Shown here: positions 49,245 to 61,799 of the stretch, one piece after another
Position numbering within the stretch: the first letter of the stretch is position 1
Layout of the letters: each line of letters begins with the position of its first letter
Source: Tubiluchus corallicola
Taxonomy: Eukaryota > Priapulida > Priapulimorpha > Priapulimorphida > Tubiluchidae
Direction: 5' to 3'
Length of the DNA stretch: 64,000 bases
NCBI GenBank assembly: GCA_030141605.1
Contig: JAQGDQ010000034.1
Span: 397,501-461,500, forward strand
The notes under the pieces: model-generated
What the model saw: the letters and a program-made list of their open reading frames with translations, nothing else
Database searches by the model: none
Told to the model about the DNA's origin: nothing
Made by a program: the position numbers and the translations under genes

Positions 49245-51459
49245 TACATTGCAGTATAGAAGTAGCAGTTAATCTCTTGTAGACGCGCTTACTTCCACCT
49301 GATAATTTATTCAAATCAGATATTACACAGATGTTAGCCTAGTAAGCGTGGATGTCAATGGCTGCTTAATTGACCAACTTACAACATGGCGAGCACTGAG
49401 TGAGCTAATACACGCCTGCTTTGGTTATAACCAAACTTGCAAACTGAACTTTGAGCCACGCCTGCTTGTATACAAAAGTTTTAAATATATGGTAACCTGA
49501 CAAGGAGTCCTGGTCTCAGGAATTGTACAATAGTCGATTATTTATTAAACCGTCGTCTGGAGGTTGTGTGATATTAAATATGATAAATAATTCAGAAATG
49601 TTTTGTGAATTTTTGTCGTGTGTGTGCTGCAGACTATGTATAGTATCATAGAGAATTGTTCAGGTTTATTTATTGAAAAGCTTTTGTGGTGTGCTAGTAT
49701 TAATTTTGTAGAAAGCGTGTAGTTATATTAGTATTCCCATGCAAAGCTTGCAGCTGCATAATGATTATATAATAACTAGGCCTAATTAGTAAATAGCAAG
49801 ATTTTGTTACATATGTTAGATCTACATATATGCTTATACTATACATTACTTGCTTAATTGGGTGGTTTAGGTTGGCACAGAATTTAAAACTTGAAATTTT
49901 TTAGTAATGTACTTCAATATAAAGAGCTGCGGCATTAAATTTTTTAGAAGCGGTAGGCAGATGATTAATAAAACTCGTAACAAAACTCATTCCAGCTAAA
50001 CTGTTAGTGTCGATCCTTCTGTAGGCCCTAAACTGTTTCACTTGTGTTTTAGCTTGGGTTATTTTAGAATATTATAATACCAGAATGAAAATTCATTATC
50101 ATTTTTAAGTGGCAGTTTGCACCACTGTCCACTGTCTTGTTATGAACGTACAAATTAATTTTTTTAAGTTAAAAGAATGTCTCTTCCACAACTTGTGATC
50201 ACATCAGTCGAGAGGTCGCTGTAAGCACAAGCCAGTTAAAATTATGGCACCATTGTTTTTTTTATTTTGTTACTGATTGTTTCATTTTCTTTATAACTGC
50301 ATCGTCATCATCATCATCATCATGTTTATTGTGCTGTGATAATTAAGATTCTTCTTCACACCAGAATATTCTTGCTTATTTTGTTCTTTGTGTAGGAAAA
50401 TGATAGATTTGTTTTGTGTATTGTGCATAAGAAAATCACATTTTGTTGATTTTAATGAAAATCATGATAATCAGTTGTCTGTTTCTTAGAATGTGGCGTT
50501 ATGTTTTTTTCTTATTAAAGGAATTATGTAAAACAACCAATTTGGATTAACATAAATATATATAACATCTCAATAAACTTACACTAAGAATACAATGAAA
50601 ATTGGATAGTGTGTAGCATTCTACTTGTGGCCTGTTGTTTTTCTGTCTCATCAACGTATTCCTGGATACACAAGTTGTATACTTTTATGCATATATAGTA
50701 AAGTCAAATGGTAGGTGTAAAATGATTTTTATGAACGCCTACATATGTTCGCAAGTGCAAGTTGCTGTTATTTTGTTGTTTTTCATTATTTCTGTATTTA
50801 GGTTTTACGTTTTGGTACAGCTTAATTTAGACAATACATATTATGTCCGTTTTGGCGAAAAACCTTCAAATTATTGCCAAAACAACTAATTTATGTCGTA
50901 ATAATAATTTGAATCTGCATTGTTACATTAATATCAAGCTAAATTGCTCATGTATTGGTGGTGAAACTATATAATAGTTATTTACGGTGTGTATTCTTTG
51001 GTACTTCACTGTTTCTTTACAGCATATACAATTATACATTGTATTTGTGTATATAAAGTGTATAATAAATATATTGTTTTTAGATATCTCCTGTTTTTCA
51101 CACATTTCGCTAAGCTGCTTTTATTATGCATGAAGTAATCACATGAAAAAGCGTTGACAAGTGGTTTACTAGCAAGGCTGTGAAAAAAAGCTAAACTGAG
51201 GCAAAAATTCGGATACAACAACAAATTAGCAACAGCAACCAAAGTAACATTGCAGCAATTGTTCGAAATCGGTATCCATCGGCAGAGGACCTATTCAATT
51301 CGGATTTTTGTGGCGGAGGGGGAGAGGTGAATTATTTGACTACATGTAATTATCAATTGATTTCGACTCTAAGACTAAAAGTGAACCAGCAAGAGTTACT
51401 AATGTTACCAAAGCAAAAAATTTTCAGTTGGTAGTTTGCAGTTCAGGTGTATAAAAACA

Positions 51460-51525
51460 CTATGCATTTTGCACAAAATTTGAGTATATTGACTATGCAT
51501 TTTGCACAAAATTTGAGTATATTGG
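51460..51525 (+). repeat. 33-bp tandem duplication
   Basis: The sequence actatgcattttgcacaaaa plus tttgagtatattg occurs twice, directly adjacent and identical, so the duplication is recent. Confidence 0.9.
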
Positions 51526-52705
51526 TGCTATTAAATTCAATTCAGATTGATTCTCATAATTCACTTCCAATAAATTACTCTCGTCTATTCCTGCCTATGC
51601 CGTACTGGTCGCTTTTATCAGATGGAGACGTCTATCGCATTACCCAGATTCTGACGTCGGATTGTTGTGTTTGTTAGATTCTAACGTCGTGACAATGTTT
51701 ATTGAGTCCTACCGGCTTCTGACAATGGTGACGACGGTCTGTCAGAAGGCAAAGTAGTCTAAATGGTGTAGAAATTAGGTGGAAATTTTTAATCTGATAG
51801 ATTTTGACATTGTCAAACAGAATTAGAAACTTGAAAAACACGGCTGTTCGAAAAATACGTTATCAGATCATTACGTTTTCGTAAATGCATGTACATGTTT
51901 ATCAGTCACAACGGTCTATTAAACGTCTGAAATTGGTTAGAGGGTGGTTAGACGTTGATTCACATTGTAGTTTGGTTGGTCAGAAATTTACTTCAACATT
52001 GAAAGCTTACAAAGAGTTAAATGAAAAAAATGATGTACAGAAAGTACGGCCCCTCACCTAAAGCTCATACCGGAAACTTAAACACTGCAAAGTTTTCTGT
52101 GAATTATTCTAATGTTCCACTGTTTCCATAAATCATTTGAAGTTTGCTGCTTCGATTATAAGTCAACAGTGATTAGTCGCCTTTTTCACCAGTCACTGCT
52201 TGTTTTACCCACACCTCTGTCCTCCAAACGTTACTTTCTCAACACATAATGAGATGTGCATGGGTAAAGCAAGAAGCAACCACCAACGAGGGCGAATAAT
52301 CACCTACTCTGTTGAAGGGGCTTTGGTTCAGACTAGAGAACAAAACTTGCTGCGAGTTACTCTCCGACAGTAAGCGCGAGCTGAGACTCCCTTCTCTATT
52401 TGCTAGAGTAACTGCCGAGGCGTTCACACCAGACAGTAGCTCACAGTAAATCAACTCTCTGTAACTATTTGAGAATTCGAATAACTTGCCGACAGTGGTA
52501 TAACTCGAAAAACAGTTCACACTTGCGAGTTTGCTGTCAACAATAAATTGCGCATTAATAAGAACTTTTCAAAATAGAAAATCCAACAATCGATTTTGTT
52601 TTCTACTTTCACACTGTCTTGTCAGCAGGTCGAGCAGTTTGGAATGTTGTGTAGTCAACAATTGTTATAATTTCTTCTTCGACTAATACGTTTTAGTGAG
52701 TATTA

Positions 52706-53685
52706 TCATGTATTAATTTTAATTTAGCTGATTTGTTTCAACAACTTACTATTGGCATTGTTTATTTTCAAACTAAAATGGCTGCATCAAACTTTCACGT
52801 CAAATAGAAAGCTAAATTGGCATAAATTGTCTATAATACCTTGTCCAAGAATACCTTATCCAAAGAAATAAGGACCTAGATGGTAGCTATCTATCAACGG
52901 TTCTCTCTCATATGCCTTTTGACACTGTCAACTGATGAAGCATTGATGGTTCATGATGAAAGATGATTCCATGGTTGAACTACACGATGCCCAAAGAAGT
53001 GTGATCTGATATTCGTTCTAGCTGGTTGCACAAATAACTTAGATTCATGACCACGAAGAACTCTGTGAGGCCTGGAAAAAAGTCTGCCTCAGTCAGAATC
53101 ATTTCCACTAATTATTTTGAAGCAGTTCACAAGGTCTACAATCTCACGCCTTTGCTCAAAAGTAGAAATTGAAGCGAAATCCAAATCAATAGCAAGACGA
53201 GTACATCTATTCTGAGTTTTTCGAGAGCATTCTCGAGAGTAACATACTGGGGTGACCATACAACCGACACATATCCCAGAATGGGTCGAACAACAGCTTT
53301 AGAGATAGAATAGTTAGTGCTGCATTTCTCGATATCACACACCGCTTAATCATGCCAATACGACGGTTTGCTTTAGCAATGATACGATTCACTTGGGAAT
53401 TCCATTTAATAACAAACAAAAAATCATTAAAGTTGGTGTAGTGTGGTGTGGGTAGTGTATCTTGAGTGGGGTAGTCAGGTGGTCATGTGGCGTGGTGTAG
53501 ATTGGAAGTTTATGCGCAAATTCCTTTGCGGGGTTTGGCTAGTCATGTATTCATTTTAATATAGCTGATTTCTTTTAAACTTACTATTTACGTTGTTTAT
53601 TTTCACTTTATATTAAAATTGCTGCATCAGACTTTCACGTCAACTAGAAAGCTAAATTCGCGTAAATTGTCTGTAATAACAAACA
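52706..53685. repeat. Duplicated sequence split in its first copy by a LINE fragment
   Basis: 52706-52840 and 53543-53685 are similar direct repeats ('tagctgatttg', 'ctttcacgtcaa', 'tagaaagctaaatt', 'taaattgtct'). In the second copy 'taaattgtctgtaa' runs straight on into 'taacaaacaaaaaatc'. In the first copy the same two parts are separated by about 565 bp of LINE sequence and resume at 53408. Confidence 0.8.
52845..53408 (-). mobile_element. LINE 3' fragment (reverse-transcriptase C-terminus)
   Basis: Minus-strand translations, broken by frame changes, read KWNSQVNRIIAKANRRIGMI (53405-53345 region), then VRPILGYVSVVWSPQ, then RPHRVLRGHESKLF and FGHRVVQPWNHLS. This order (A.RRxGxxKR, RPxLxYxxxVWxP, ...FxxRVVxxWNxLS) is the end of the reverse-transcriptase ORF of CR1/Rex-type LINEs. 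It is pseudogenic. It interrupts a duplicated sequence, leaving a recognisable unoccupied counterpart near 53677. Confidence 0.7.
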
Positions 53686-54078
53686 AAAAATCGTTAAACG
53701 GAGTTGCCTAACTGTTTGAGCGTAAACCTCCTTGCTAGAAGAGGATTTCTACACCTTGTTTTTACTTACTTATTCTTATAACAAGCCAATTAAAGTGATG
53801 TTCCTCGATGTGTAATATGTCTATGTTCATGGGCACCATAAATGTTTATTTATTTATTATAGGCTTAAATATTGAGCTCTAGCAGGGCCCAACAATAATT
53901 ATTACTTGTAATTATTATTATAATTATTACTATTATATATTATTGTTAATAAATATTAATAATAATTATTAGTTTTGTGTACATAGACGTACATACTCTA
54001 TTAAACAACTTTGTAACCTTTTATGTGACATTCATAATTTTTTCTATTAGTTGAGAGACAAAGCTTACTTCATGCACA
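53686..54078. other. Upstream flank of the C-type lectin gene
   Basis: AT-rich DNA with loose ATT/AAT repeats. No promoter motif could be assigned. Confidence 0.4.
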
Positions 54079-55180
54079 ATGAATGTGACTTCACTGACGG
54101 TCTTACAGCTACTGTTAGTTACACTGCACGGCTCAAGTGCAGGCAATAACGAGGTAACTATTTTAGAAACCGTTATTCATTTTGAAATTTTGTAATAATA
54201 GTAATAATTGAAAATTAGCAGTTTCCTTGTGATAACAGGAAAACATTCAAAAGAATCATTTGTCTCAAAATACGTTTTCACTTTCACGCTCTCCCTGCAA
54301 AATGTTTTTGGTAAGTTCCAAGTAACTAGTTATTTTTAAAACAACAAACTTTCACCGTCTGCTTTCGAATACAAGTAATAAAGTCACAGGAAAAACCCAT
54401 CCCTAATATGTTGAACAAAACGTGATTTTTTTTTCACATACATGTAATGCCACCATATTTAAATAGTGTTGTCAATATGTACATGCCACGTATTGCTTGT
54501 TAAAAACTGATTTAAAATACTTTCTGTTTTATTACTTTAATTGTTTATGGTACTTAAACAAATTGTGCTTAATTCTGCTATTTTTGTTTGAGTACCTAAC
54601 TTTCTTTCCTTGCCAAAATTTTATCTTTTTTCCGGTCGCCATAAATTCATTGTGACATTTTTCCTGTGACTTTTTTCCTAGCCAAGATTGTGATTTTTTT
54701 CTGTGACTTTATTACACGGGACTCTGCTTTCAAGTCGCATTTATAGTAATGCAACTATTTGTTTTCCCTCTATAATCAGGCTGGGTCTTGCCTAAATGAT
54801 GAAGTATACTTCAAGAGACACTGTTACCATTTTAACAAAACACCAAAGCAAGTCTGGTGGAGAGCTGTGATAGCATGTAAAGCGATAGGTGGTGAATTAA
54901 CATCCATAACAACTCCTCAAGAATACAACTTTATAAAAAACCACGCAAAAGCGAACGGTAAGCCTTATATATATTATACATACATACATACATACATACA
55001 TACATACATACATACATACATACATACATACATACATACATACATACATACATACATACATACATACATACATACATACATACATACATACATACATACA
55101 TACATACATACATACATACATACATACATACATACATACATACATACATACATACATACATACATACATACATACATACA

Positions 55181-55216
<36 letters not shown>

Positions 55217-55507
55217 TAGTTAAAAAATGCTTCACTAAAGCTTTTACATTAAAAAGTTAAAAGTTAAAATCGTGCCAAACTTTTCGACTAACTGCTGCTG
55301 TCGTCATCAGTAGTAAATTTACAAACATACAACCAGATTGTATAGGCACAGCCTATTACGCACTAATTCAGTGGTTAACAGAAGCCAAATGGGTAACGAA
55401 TAAACAGATCAGTAAAGAAGTTGATACAACAACTTAAGCACTAATTATAAATTTACGAATGATGACAAATTTTAATGTAAAACCTTTAATAAGGTTGCCT
55501 TGTTTTG

Positions 55508-55550
<43 letters not shown>

Positions 55551-57200
55551 ATAAATATAAATATAAATATAGTATGTATATAATATTCTCTTTTATTTCA
55601 TCATCCCAAAAGCCCTGTATTACCAAAATTAAGTGTCCAGAAAGCTCACAGCACAAAAAAAAGCAAGCACCATTCCTAAACTTTACTGAATTTGCGAGTA
55701 TACAATTCTTCCTTACCGTTGCTGCTCTTGTTGACTTTTTACACGCTGCTTTGACTTTTGTAGGCCTATACACAACTATAACCCGGCAAAGATTGATTTT
55801 TACAGTTTGTTACAGTTTAAAGAAGCAGAGATTTTTTCCTACATATAGTGGACCACCTATGAAAACTGTTTGTATACTAGAAAACCAACAGTAGCCCAGT
55901 TTTTCAGATCAAACGCTTGCAGACGCCCCCATGCACGACCCGTTTACACGACACAATGCATAGGTTAATAACTTTTAGACTTCTTATTTCCTAATCTCAT
56001 TGCATGGTTCGACATTTTACTTTACAGAACTTTTGTAAAAACAATGTTCGGAATAATGAATGATAGAGCAATAGCAAAAATGTTAATAATGATGAAGATG
56101 ATGACGATGATGATGATAATTTATTCTTTAAAAGCACTCCGACTGAAAAACTCAGTCTTTTTACATCAGCGTTTACAAAAATACAAAAAAACTATGCGTT
56201 AGATATGCAAGCTAAATAAAAATCGTTACAGTAAGATTAATTAAAACAGTTACAATTTTAAATTATATTCAAGTGTCTATCAAATTATACAGAAACTTAC
56301 TGACACAGTTTGCTGTTCACAGTTCAAGAAAGAAGGATCGCTTATTAGACAGAACCGATGATTCTTCTGAATCCAGAAACAACTACGGTGCGATGTTTAC
56401 AAAGTCCGCGGTAAAACCAGAGTTTGACGGGGCTACGCATTTTAACGAAAGTTTTTTAAGTCCATTTAAACACAAAATTCGTTTAATGTAACGAAGTTAC
56501 TCAATTGTGACGTCACATTATGAAAACCAGCTAAGTACTTATTACATAGGCCGCGATGAAAATGAGTGCGAGACCAGCTTCAGGGCGAAACAGATCTATT
56601 TAATAGGTTACATATTGGACTGAATTCTACTTGGCTCGGGAGTCAGTGAATCGAATTCCAGGATAGCGAGGCGGTCTTTGAATTTAGCAATGATGATCCA
56701 TTTTGTATAGTTATTCTTTAATGTAATTAATTTCTTAACTAATGAAATCTCTTAATTACAAATGTTATCTTAATCAGAAATGAATTGCTTATGAGCTAAC
56801 TGCATATACCTCTTGTAGCAAGTCATATAGCACACGCAAAAATCGCAAATTAAAACACTAGAATAACACTGCAACAAGTTTTGTTGTCAGCATTATAGGT
56901 GAAAAAGGGAGAAATACACAAAAAATCTAACTTAAGTAACAGCACTCGGATACTAGGCCGAGGAGCACCTGTGTCAGAAATCCAAGGCTGTTGCGACCTC
57001 TACACATAAGGTGTGAGTCGCTGCTGGCGTGGAAGCAGGGCGTGCAGAGGGCCCTATGCCGACAACAGGTGCCTTCGTAAGAATGTTAACCCAATAAGAG
57101 AGGTTTCGCACTTTCAACTACAAACTTAGGCCTATTACAAATTCTGTAATGAATGGTGGAAAAGTATGATTTGTTAAACAATGATATGTGGTTTATTCTT

Positions 57201-57255
<55 letters not shown>

Positions 57256-57562
57256 CTCCCTCTTTCTCTGTACTGATATTCATTCTCTGCTTTAATTAAT
57301 GGTTATTAATGGAAAATTGTAATGCTGTAATTTTTGCATAGGCTTCGGCGATCTCTGGATAGGTGGGACTGATCAACATCACAACTATGACTGGACATGG
57401 ATTTCCGATGGCCAGATCATCATATATAACAAATGGGCCCCGAAGGAGGCTAATACTGGAAATGGGCACTGCATATATCTCGGAAGTGATTCAGACTACA
57501 AATGGAAAAGTGGCTCGTGTAAAAGCAGCCTTTCGTACGTCTGTAAATCCATTGCTGACTAG
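54079..57562 (+). CDS. Secreted C-type lectin-domain protein (four exons)
   Basis: Small secreted protein, 181 residues as modelled, from exons 54079-54153, 54239-54310, 54780-54957 and 57342-57562. Residues 1-22 are a hydrophobic signal peptide (LTVLQLLLVTLHGSSA). The C-type lectin-like domain spans about 53-178. It has the long-form hairpin cysteines Cys53 and Cys64, then Cys82, Cys152, Cys168 and Cys176, and the fold-core WIGG at 114-117. The sugar/calcium motifs are altered: KEAN (143-146) stands where EPN or QPD is expected, and KWKSGSC (162-168) lacks the WND motif, so calcium-dependent sugar binding may be lost or different. The 72-nt second exon (ENIQKN...CKMFL) is phase 0 on both sides, has a weak acceptor and could be a cassette exon or false. 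The domain is split by a 2.4-kb intron with a very long CATA array. Ligand and role (immunity, adhesion) cannot be told. Confidence 0.88.
54978..55210 (+). repeat. (CATA)n microsatellite next to a splice donor
   Basis: About 57 nearly perfect CATA units, starting some 20 bases after the donor of C-type lectin exon 3. Frames of Tyr-Ile-His-Thr or Met-Tyr-Val-Cys repeats across it are artefacts. Confidence 0.97.
55511..55544 (+). repeat. (TA)n microsatellite
   Basis: Seventeen alternating TA units. Confidence 0.95.
56080..56220 (-). mobile_element. LINE-like 3' tail
   Basis: Read on the minus strand the element runs through ttttaaagaataaattatca and ends in ATC triplets, like the tail near 9820 on the + strand. 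No coding part. Confidence 0.4.
57199..57268 (+). repeat. (CT)n microsatellite
   Basis: Long CT tract with one TTC interruption, about 75 bases before the acceptor of C-type lectin exon 4. Confidence 0.95.
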
Positions 57563-58189
57563 TTCAAAGTTATGGTCACTGAACATTCCATATAAACAAA
57601 CATAATTTAAATCCGAATGACTTCATACACGGGCATAGTTTTCTCGACCGTTTTCTTCTTAACCATCCATGATATATACTTGTCCGACTGATAGCTGGTA
57701 AAGGTTTAACCAAAATACGTACTGTTATTTATTTAATGCGGTTCTCATTGGTCTGCTATAACATCACAAAAGCAACCAAACTAGGTACAATCAAACGAGG
57801 CAAGGCATTTGCGATTCTGATTGCAGCAATAACTTTACTGTGTTTGGAATAATTTTTTACATTAAGTTATGAGTTTGCTGACTGAAGTTTAATTTTTGTT
57901 ACAATTAAATTGTCTTTTACTCTCAACTTTAAACATTTTCGCACGACTTGTAATGGCTGTTGTGATGTGTTTGTACATTCAGCACGCGCTTGTTTTCGTC
58001 TTAAACTATTTTCAAAGAAACATTTATAATCTACGTTAAAGAATGCACTTCAACCTCGTCATTATAAAATTTTACTTTTTTGAACTTTAAGCTTAAGTTT
58101 GACTTTGGTAATTGGCAACTCTACTGACTATCTTAACCGTCAACTCACATGCAGAGCTAAATTGCGATGGGCAAATGTTAGTAACGTTG

Positions 58190-58850
58190 CTAAATTTCAA
58201 CGTTAAATGTCTAAATTCAATGAAATGGTTGTTACTGTTATGGCCAAGTCTCCTGATATTCCTCCTCTTACCGTCTCTAATTTGAGGGTAAAAAGAGTTG
58301 ATTCGGTTAAACTTTGGAGGTAAAAAAATACATTAACAGTTTGACATGTCCATTCAACTTACGCTAAAGCCAGTGAAGGAATTTATGTTTTGCGTCTAAT
58401 GACAAGAGCTGTGACATCTCCTAATGATATGTTAAAATTATACTGCACCGTGATTAGGCCAGTTATTGAACACGCTTGTCGGGTACTAAGCTCTCTCTCT
58501 CAAAATGTACCCGTTAGGAACTATATGAAACAACACTAGCTGAAAATAATTTTTCCAAATGAAAACTATGCAAACGCTGTAATTTTGGCTAATCTTCAAC
58601 CTTTTTATTCACACCTCGCGAAAATTCTTGAAAAAGTAGTTCTTATCAATTCAAAATCCTAATAATATAATTCACACTCTATTACCAGATGCCTATACTC
58701 ATAGCTAGCCTTGTTTATTTTTTAAATTTTTATATTTTTGCGCTGTATATTTCTACCTTGTTTATTTTTTAAAATTTCTATGTCCATTTTGTACTGTACC
58801 GTTCTGTAACCTTTTGGTTGTAATGATAAATAAACTGATATATACCTTAC
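58190..58850 (+). mobile_element. Degenerate LINE reverse-transcriptase fragment
   Basis: One frame from about 58204 reads MSKFNEMVVTVMAKSP ... LTVSNLRVKRVDSVKLW. A second, shifted frame from about 58360 reads YAKASEGIYVLRLMTRA ... LYCTVIRPVIEHAC. These match the thumb region of LINE reverse transcriptases (SxxVKLLG; ...KAxxRLYxLRxLKRA...; RPVxEYAC). Stops and a frameshift separate the parts. The 3' end is aataaactgatata near 58843. Confidence 0.7.
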
Positions 58851-61034
58851 AAAAATTCCATATTTTCATATAATTTCTCATGTTTTGTCATTCATAACAG
58901 ATTTTTAATCAATCTGTCTCATTGACTTATTACCTAATTCACATATGCATCCCACCCAGCTACACATAAATGAAAAAACATAGGATCCTAGCAAAATACT
59001 ATAAGGTCAATTAAACGACAAAGACAGTTAGACCAGTTTGGAAATTTCGACTAAATTTAGTAAATGCACTTCTTCGGCTTTTGAATCTGTGGATGTATGA
59101 TTTCCTTCTAGAGTACTAGCGGGCGAAAGCGTAGCCATAATGCATTGTAACACTAAATTACCCTTTAACTATTAAGTACAGCGTTTCTGACTCGTTTGCG
59201 AAAAGAACAATAAAAAGTGAATCACACTGCCGGGCGATCAAGCCATTTGAAAGATTCTGATTGGGATGTAGCAACTGTGTTTTAAATAAATCACATTAAC
59301 TTTTATGGGAGCAGTTTGATACAGTTAAATCATCTTTTAGTTTCACTTTTTAATATGTTAGTAAAAAGTATAAATGACTGAAAGCCGTGAATGAAAACAG
59401 TTTACATTTTTTGTCACCTCGTAACGTAAGATTTTTAAAAAAAACTTGCCCATTTTTGTCAAATTATTTTATTTCTCTGGTATTTTACATGCACAATTTA
59501 TTTTCTGTACATAAATGTTCAACTTCTGAGTTTAGTGTTATTTCCAGATAAAAAAGTATTAAAGAACTCACTATTTCGTTATCAGTACCTTTAGCCTTGA
59601 TCTTTAGTAAAGACTTTAGTCCTTTTATTTGAAAAACACTGTTTAATTAATTGTAAAAATAGATGGCATCTATTTTTCTGTGCAAATTTGGAGGATATCA
59701 GGATTCGTGGAACAGATCAACTTTTAAACAAAATCTGGATCTGAATTTCTAATGGTCATTACCTTATAATAGTTATGGCTACTGGCATCATAAACAGTCT
59801 GGCAATAACGGAAATGGGGGTGTGCATAATGTTTATTATGAACGTACATGGTTTTTAACACTGGTAATGTTGTATTGTATTGTTGTGTTGTTTCTGATAC
59901 TGAAAATAAATGTTGATGATAGCCATCGATAATAGAGACAATGACAATGGAAGTAATGATCGTGGTAACACTAATGCTGGCCTAAACAAACTAAAATTAA
60001 TAATAATTGTACTTGATGAAATACACAATACTATTAGGTAAATAATTTAAATAATATTAATAATTACTTTAGTTAACACAAGATAAACATCTCCAGGATA
60101 TGAAAATAAAAGAGTGTTGCAAACAGGTGGTTGGTAGGTGACAATCTGCATGGTTTTTCATCGCCGTCTTGTCAGTTTGTTGGCTTATTGGGGGTTTTGC
60201 ACATTATGTGCCTATAAATTTTTTGAAGGAGACAAAATTCTTATTCTCTCAAATAGAATAAACTAAATTAAACTAATTAGGATATACATCTGGATTTTAC
60301 CAACATTATTAATATTATCCCCGGCCTCATCATTATCATTATCACATCATATGATTGTCAGGCTTTATCATCACAATCTTCAGTGTTTCTACGGCTGTTA
60401 TCACAATACCGTTTAGCGTTACCGTATTATATCTACGGTTTGCAAATAAGTTTTTTTAATATCTTTTGTAACTTTAACCAGCAGATGGCGCGGTGAAGTA
60501 ACTACTGCGCAAACTCTACGAAAGAACTGAAGATGGCTTCTTAATTCTTAGTTCTAAATTTTGTAAGTTTTTTGTTTAATTTCCTCTCCCTTTGATTTTT
60601 TAGTCTTTCTGGGAGTAGGACCAAAATCTACATACGAGACTGTCTCAAGCGCTTCATATTTGTTTGACATTAACTCATTTTGTCTTATTGTTGATAGTGT
60701 CTATCATCAAGCTTCTGCACAAAAGTCTATTTATTTGAGTATCCATACTGGGACTTGCGAGTTACTCTTTCGTTGTCCGTACTGTTTATTTGTTAATGAA
60801 TCGCTTGTTGTCACATTACCTCGGTTATGACATTTAACTGATCTGGACAAAAGCGTCAGGTATATCCTATACTACTATTACTAGCGCAACATTTTAGCGC
60901 CGATGTCTGTGTGTTTTTTTTCGTCGATAACGTTACTATCTTGCAGTTTAATAAAATTGAACACAAATAAGTCTCTCGGTAAGTGGAATTTGTGAACCCT
61001 TGTTCTATTTATTTAACTTGTCACTTGATTTGTT

Positions 61035-61345
61035 TATATTGTAATGTAAAGCAATACAAAAAATGCAACAAAGAGCAACATGTATGCCTACATAATTGCA
61101 AACATAGCAAACTTTAAAAATATTAAAAATTTTAGAAAACTGCAAAAAGCTAAGATATCAGTAATAAACAAATTTGCAAAATGGACCCTTGCTTTTCGCT
61201 CAGCTACCTCAAGCATAGCCTGCAATGCTGAGCTAGGACTATTTCCAATCCTACGAAAACCTGAAGAAACATTACTGTCTGTCAAGCCCTCAAACATCAA
61301 AAAAACACATTTCTCAAACATGTCTTTGAACTTTTAGACATCTCT
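61035..61345 (+). mobile_element. LINE reverse-transcriptase C-terminal fragment
   Basis: The frame 61080-61337 includes KWTLAFRSATSSIACNAELG followed by LFPI. This resembles the segment downstream of the LINE RT thumb that reads LGLxxSTxxxxxxxELGRFPL in many marine-animal elements. The fragment is short and isolated. It sits about 460 bases before the next gene. Confidence 0.5.
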
Positions 61346-61799
61346 AGCAACTTTTATCTTAACTGGGAGAACTTTGAGAAATGCTTGAAGTAGAAAACCT
61401 CTATAAAGAAAAATAACTAGTCTTTAATCAGATGGGCAACACATTTCAGAAATTTTAGAAGCTGGCTACAAAATACTGTTTTTCAAAGAAATAATAATAA
61501 TATTAGGAAAGTAGGAGGAAAGAATAGGTTAATGTTTTTCAGAAACATAAAATACACATCACATACCATTCAGACTGTAGACAATAAACAATACAGACAT
61601 ATTAAAACAAAACTCACAATAAGCAATTGTGATCTACAAACTGCAAAAGGCAAATATATAAAAGTCTTTAAACTGATAGGGGTCATATATTTTGACAAGA
61701 TTCACACATGAATCCTGTATTTTTAAGGTTATATAATGAGCTCTGCTGAAATTACTGGAGTGTTTCTAGTGATGACAAATAGCTTGAAATTCTGACTCA

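Larger units (their letters stand above)
47157..52705. other. SLC6 3' flank and intergenic DNA
   Basis: No further gene recognised. The proximal part is likely the SLC6 3' UTR; several aataaa signals occur (for example near 50572), but I cannot choose one. It holds the Tigger-like MITE at 49056-49244, a short ATC tract at 50303-50325 and a 33-bp tandem duplication at 51460-51525. Confidence 0.5.
55211..57341. other. Remainder of C-type lectin intron 3
   Basis: Contains a TA array (55511-55544), a LINE-like tail on the minus strand (about 56080-56220, ending in ATC triplets) and a CT array (57199-57268). No additional exon was recognised. Frames at 55505-55894 and 56273-56491 have no known motif. 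Confidence 0.5.
57563..61799. other. Intergenic DNA with LINE relics
   Basis: The 3' flank of the lectin gene and upstream flank of the next gene. Two LINE fragments (58190-58850 and 61035-61345) are listed separately. A sequence near 60480-60560 (gatggcgcggtg...) could be part of an upstream non-coding exon of the next gene, but nothing supports it beyond composition. Confidence 0.5.

Noticed and set aside
54897-55235. Met-Tyr-Val-Cys repeat frames on the minus strand
   Set aside because: A by-product of the CATA microsatellite inside an intron of the lectin gene.
56625-56670. Second T-loop-like string (gaatcgaattccagg)
   Set aside because: No cloverleaf can be built around it.
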